Assembly (NCBI RefSeq): GCF_014196495.1
Contig: NZ_JACIDT010000011.1
Coordinates: 1-64,000 of the forward strand
Length of the DNA stretch: 64,000 nt
Source of the DNA: Sphingobium jiangsuense
Lineage (GTDB): Bacteria; Pseudomonadota; Alphaproteobacteria; Sphingomonadales; Sphingomonadaceae
Direction of reading: 5' to 3'
A model generated the notes under the pieces. That model searched no databases, was not told the DNA's origin, and saw nothing but the letters and a program-made list of their open reading frames with translations. A program made the translations under genes and the position numbers. Within the stretch, counting starts at the first letter, position 1, and each line of letters begins with the position of its first letter. This document shows positions 62,466-64,000 of this stretch, piece by piece.

Positions 62466-63575
62466 ATGACCGAGATTACAGCATTGAAGGCCGGATTGCT
62501 GGCCGATATCGAACGGGCCGACACGCTGGAGCGGGTCGAGGAACTGCGCGTCGGCGCGCTGGGCAAGCAGGGGGTGATCACCGCGCTGCTCAAGACGCTG
62601 GGCGCGATGAAGCCGGAGGAGCGGCAGCAGCGCGGCCCGGCGATCCATGACCTGCGGCAGGGCGTGACCGACGCCATCGCCACGCGCAAGGCGGCGCTGG
62701 AACAGGCGGCGCTCGACGCGCGGCTGGCGAGCGAGCGGCTCGACATGACGTTGCCCGTCGATGCGGTGCCGCAGGGGTCGGTGCATCCGGTCAGCCAGGT
62801 GATGGACGAGCTGGCGGAAATCTTCGCCGACCTCGGCTTCGCGGTCGCCAGCGGGCCGGAGGTCGAGGACGACTGGCGCAACTTCACTGCGCTCAACATC
62901 CCGGAAACCCACCCGGCGCGCGCGATGCACGACACCTTCTATTTCCCGGACGCGGATGCCGAAGGCCGGGCAATGCTGCTGCGCACCCATACCTCTCCGG
63001 TGCAGATCCGCACGATGGAGTCTGTGGTTTCTTCCGGGCAGGAACCGCCGATCCGCATCATCGCGCCGGGCCGCGTCTATCGCAGCGACAGCGACGCGAC
63101 GCACACGCCGATGTTCCACCAGATCGAGGGGCTGGTGATCGACAAGGGCATCCATATGGGCCACCTCAAATGGACGCTGGAAACCTTCCTCAAGGCGTTT
63201 TTCGAGCGCGACGACATCGTGCTGCGCCTGCGCCCCAGCTATTTCCCGTTCACCGAACCGTCGGTCGAGGTCGATGTCGGCTATACGCTGGTGAATGGCC
63301 AGCGCGTGATCGGCGGCAGCGGCGATGACGCGAATGGCGGCTGGCTGGAGGTGCTGGGCAGCGGCATGGTCAACCGCAAGGTGATCGAGGCGTGCGGGCT
63401 GGATCCGGAAAAATGGCAGGGCTTCGCCTTCGGCACCGGCGTCGACCGGCTGGCGATGCTGAAATATGGGATGAACGATTTGCGCGCTTTCTTCGACGGC
63501 GACCTGCGCTGGTTGCGCCATTACGGCTTCTCCGCACTCGATATTCCGACGCTTTCGGGGGGAGTGGGCGCATGA
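62466..63575 (+). CDS. pheS: Phenylalanine-tRNA ligase alpha subunit
   Basis: 369 residues. The N-terminal coiled coil is followed by class II motifs: [20 protein letters not shown] (about 102-121), [40 protein letters not shown] and, near the end, [20 protein letters not shown]. It carries the aminoacylation centre for tRNA-Phe. The last bases overlap pheT by 4 bp (ATGA). The upstream gap is 96 bp. Confidence 0.98.
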   Translation: MTEITALKAGLLADIERADTLERVEELRVGALGKQGVITALLKTLGAMKPEERQQRGPAIHDLRQGVTDAIATRKAALEQAALDARLASERLDMTLPVDAVPQGSVHPVSQVMDELAEIFADLGFAVASGPEVEDDWRNFTALNIPETHPARAMHDTFYFPDADAEGRAMLLRTHTSPVQIRTMESVVSSGQEPPIRIIAPGRVYRSDSDATHTPMFHQIEGLVIDKGIHMGHLKWTLETFLKAFFERDDIVLRLRPSYFPFTEPSVEVDVGYTLVNGQRVIGGSGDDANGGWLEVLGSGMVNRKVIEACGLDPEKWQGFAFGTGVDRLAMLKYGMNDLRAFFDGDLRWLRHYGFSALDIPTLSGGVGA

Positions 63576-64000
63576 AGTTCACGCTGGGCTGGCTCAAGGA
63601 GCATCTGGAGACCGAGGCGAGTCTCGAAACCATTCTCGCCGCGCTCAACGATATCGGGCTGGAGGTCGAGGGCGTCGAGAATCCGGCGGAGAAGCTCGAA
63701 GGCTTCTTCGTCGCGAAGGTGTTGACCGCCGATCCCCATCCGCAGGCGGACAAGCTTCAGGTGCTGACGGTGGACGCCGGGAATGGTGCGCTTCAGGTCG
63801 TCTGCGGCGCGCCCAATGCGCGCGCGGGCCTGATCGGCGTGTTCGGCGTCGAGGGCGCGACGGTGCCCGCCAACGGCATGGTGCTGCGCAAGGCGGCGAT
63901 TCGCGGCGTCGAATCGAACGGCATGATGTGCTCGACCCGCGAGCTGGAACTGGGCGAGGATCATGACGGCATCATCGAGCTGCCCGCCGACGCGCCGGTC
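63572..64000 (+). CDS. pheT: Phenylalanine-tRNA ligase beta subunit, N-terminal part
   Basis: Begins [20 protein letters not shown] and runs 143 codons to the window edge. The tRNA-binding domain is visible as [32 protein letters not shown] and [20 protein letters not shown]. It forms the heterotetramer with PheS. It is open at the edge and appears intact as far as it goes. Confidence 0.97.
   Translation, partial: MKFTLGWLKEHLETEASLETILAALNDIGLEVEGVENPAEKLEGFFVAKVLTADPHPQADKLQVLTVDAGNGALQVVCGAPNARAGLIGVFGVEGATVPANGMVLRKAAIRGVESNGMMCSTRELELGEDHDGIIELPADAPV

Overview
The window is chromosomal DNA of an alphaproteobacterium, most likely a member of the Sphingomonadaceae. The evidence is high-GC coding sequence, several alphaproteobacterial families (DUF3576, DUF3572, DUF1491, DUF6489-like, MipZ, DivK, NrnC), a large TonB-dependent receptor typical of sphingomonads, and a Caulobacter-type origin next to hemE. 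The species cannot be named from the sequence alone.

Layout. Positions 1-1842 are a degraded mobile region beside a tRNA-Ser(GGA) gene. It holds the end of an IS630-family element, a frameshifted DUF5681 gene and a collapsed ParB/DNA-methylase fusion. Positions 2058-7343 (minus strand) carry an N-acetyltransferase, then rpoN, lptB, lptA, lptC and nrnC: envelope export of lipopolysaccharide together with sigma-54 and a diribonuclease. From 7.5 to 26.6 kb lie housekeeping and accessory genes: proA, an RGG-rich double cold-shock protein, dps, rpmG, divK, panC, mipZ, a phosphoglucomutase/phosphomannomutase, trhO, a TonB-dependent receptor, a YggS protein and a thiamine-phosphate-synthase-like gene. 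The intergenic spaces here hold several families of palindromic repeats. From 26.9 to 34.2 kb run DUF3576, leuS, lptE, holA, msrB and a class A penicillin-binding protein.

Positions 34.2-61.5 kb contain the origin region. On the left, nearly all genes from 37 to 43.7 kb point away from the origin (ppsR, maf, aroE, coaE, dnaQ, hpf, ptsN and others). The space at 43675-43964 carries two perfect DnaA boxes and an A+T-rich tract and is interpreted as oriC. On the right, hemE, hemJ, rho, terC, mnmE, mnmG, rsmG, parA, parB and a nitroreductase all point away on the plus strand. Three perfect ParB-binding parS palindromes (49297, 51334, 58564) mark the centromere; one lies inside the rsmG reading frame. 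Together with mipZ at 17 kb, the window holds the main parts of the origin-segregation and division-plane system.

The right end (54.4-64 kb) carries gltX, nadE, prs, a histidinol-phosphatase-like gene, a PfkB kinase, rpmI-rplT, a LysE-type exporter, pheS and the start of pheT. No phage, CRISPR or evident new defence system is seen. The most unusual items are the RGG-rich cold-shock protein, the repeat and structured-element families, a possible small RNA near 20.0 kb, and the broken methylase island.
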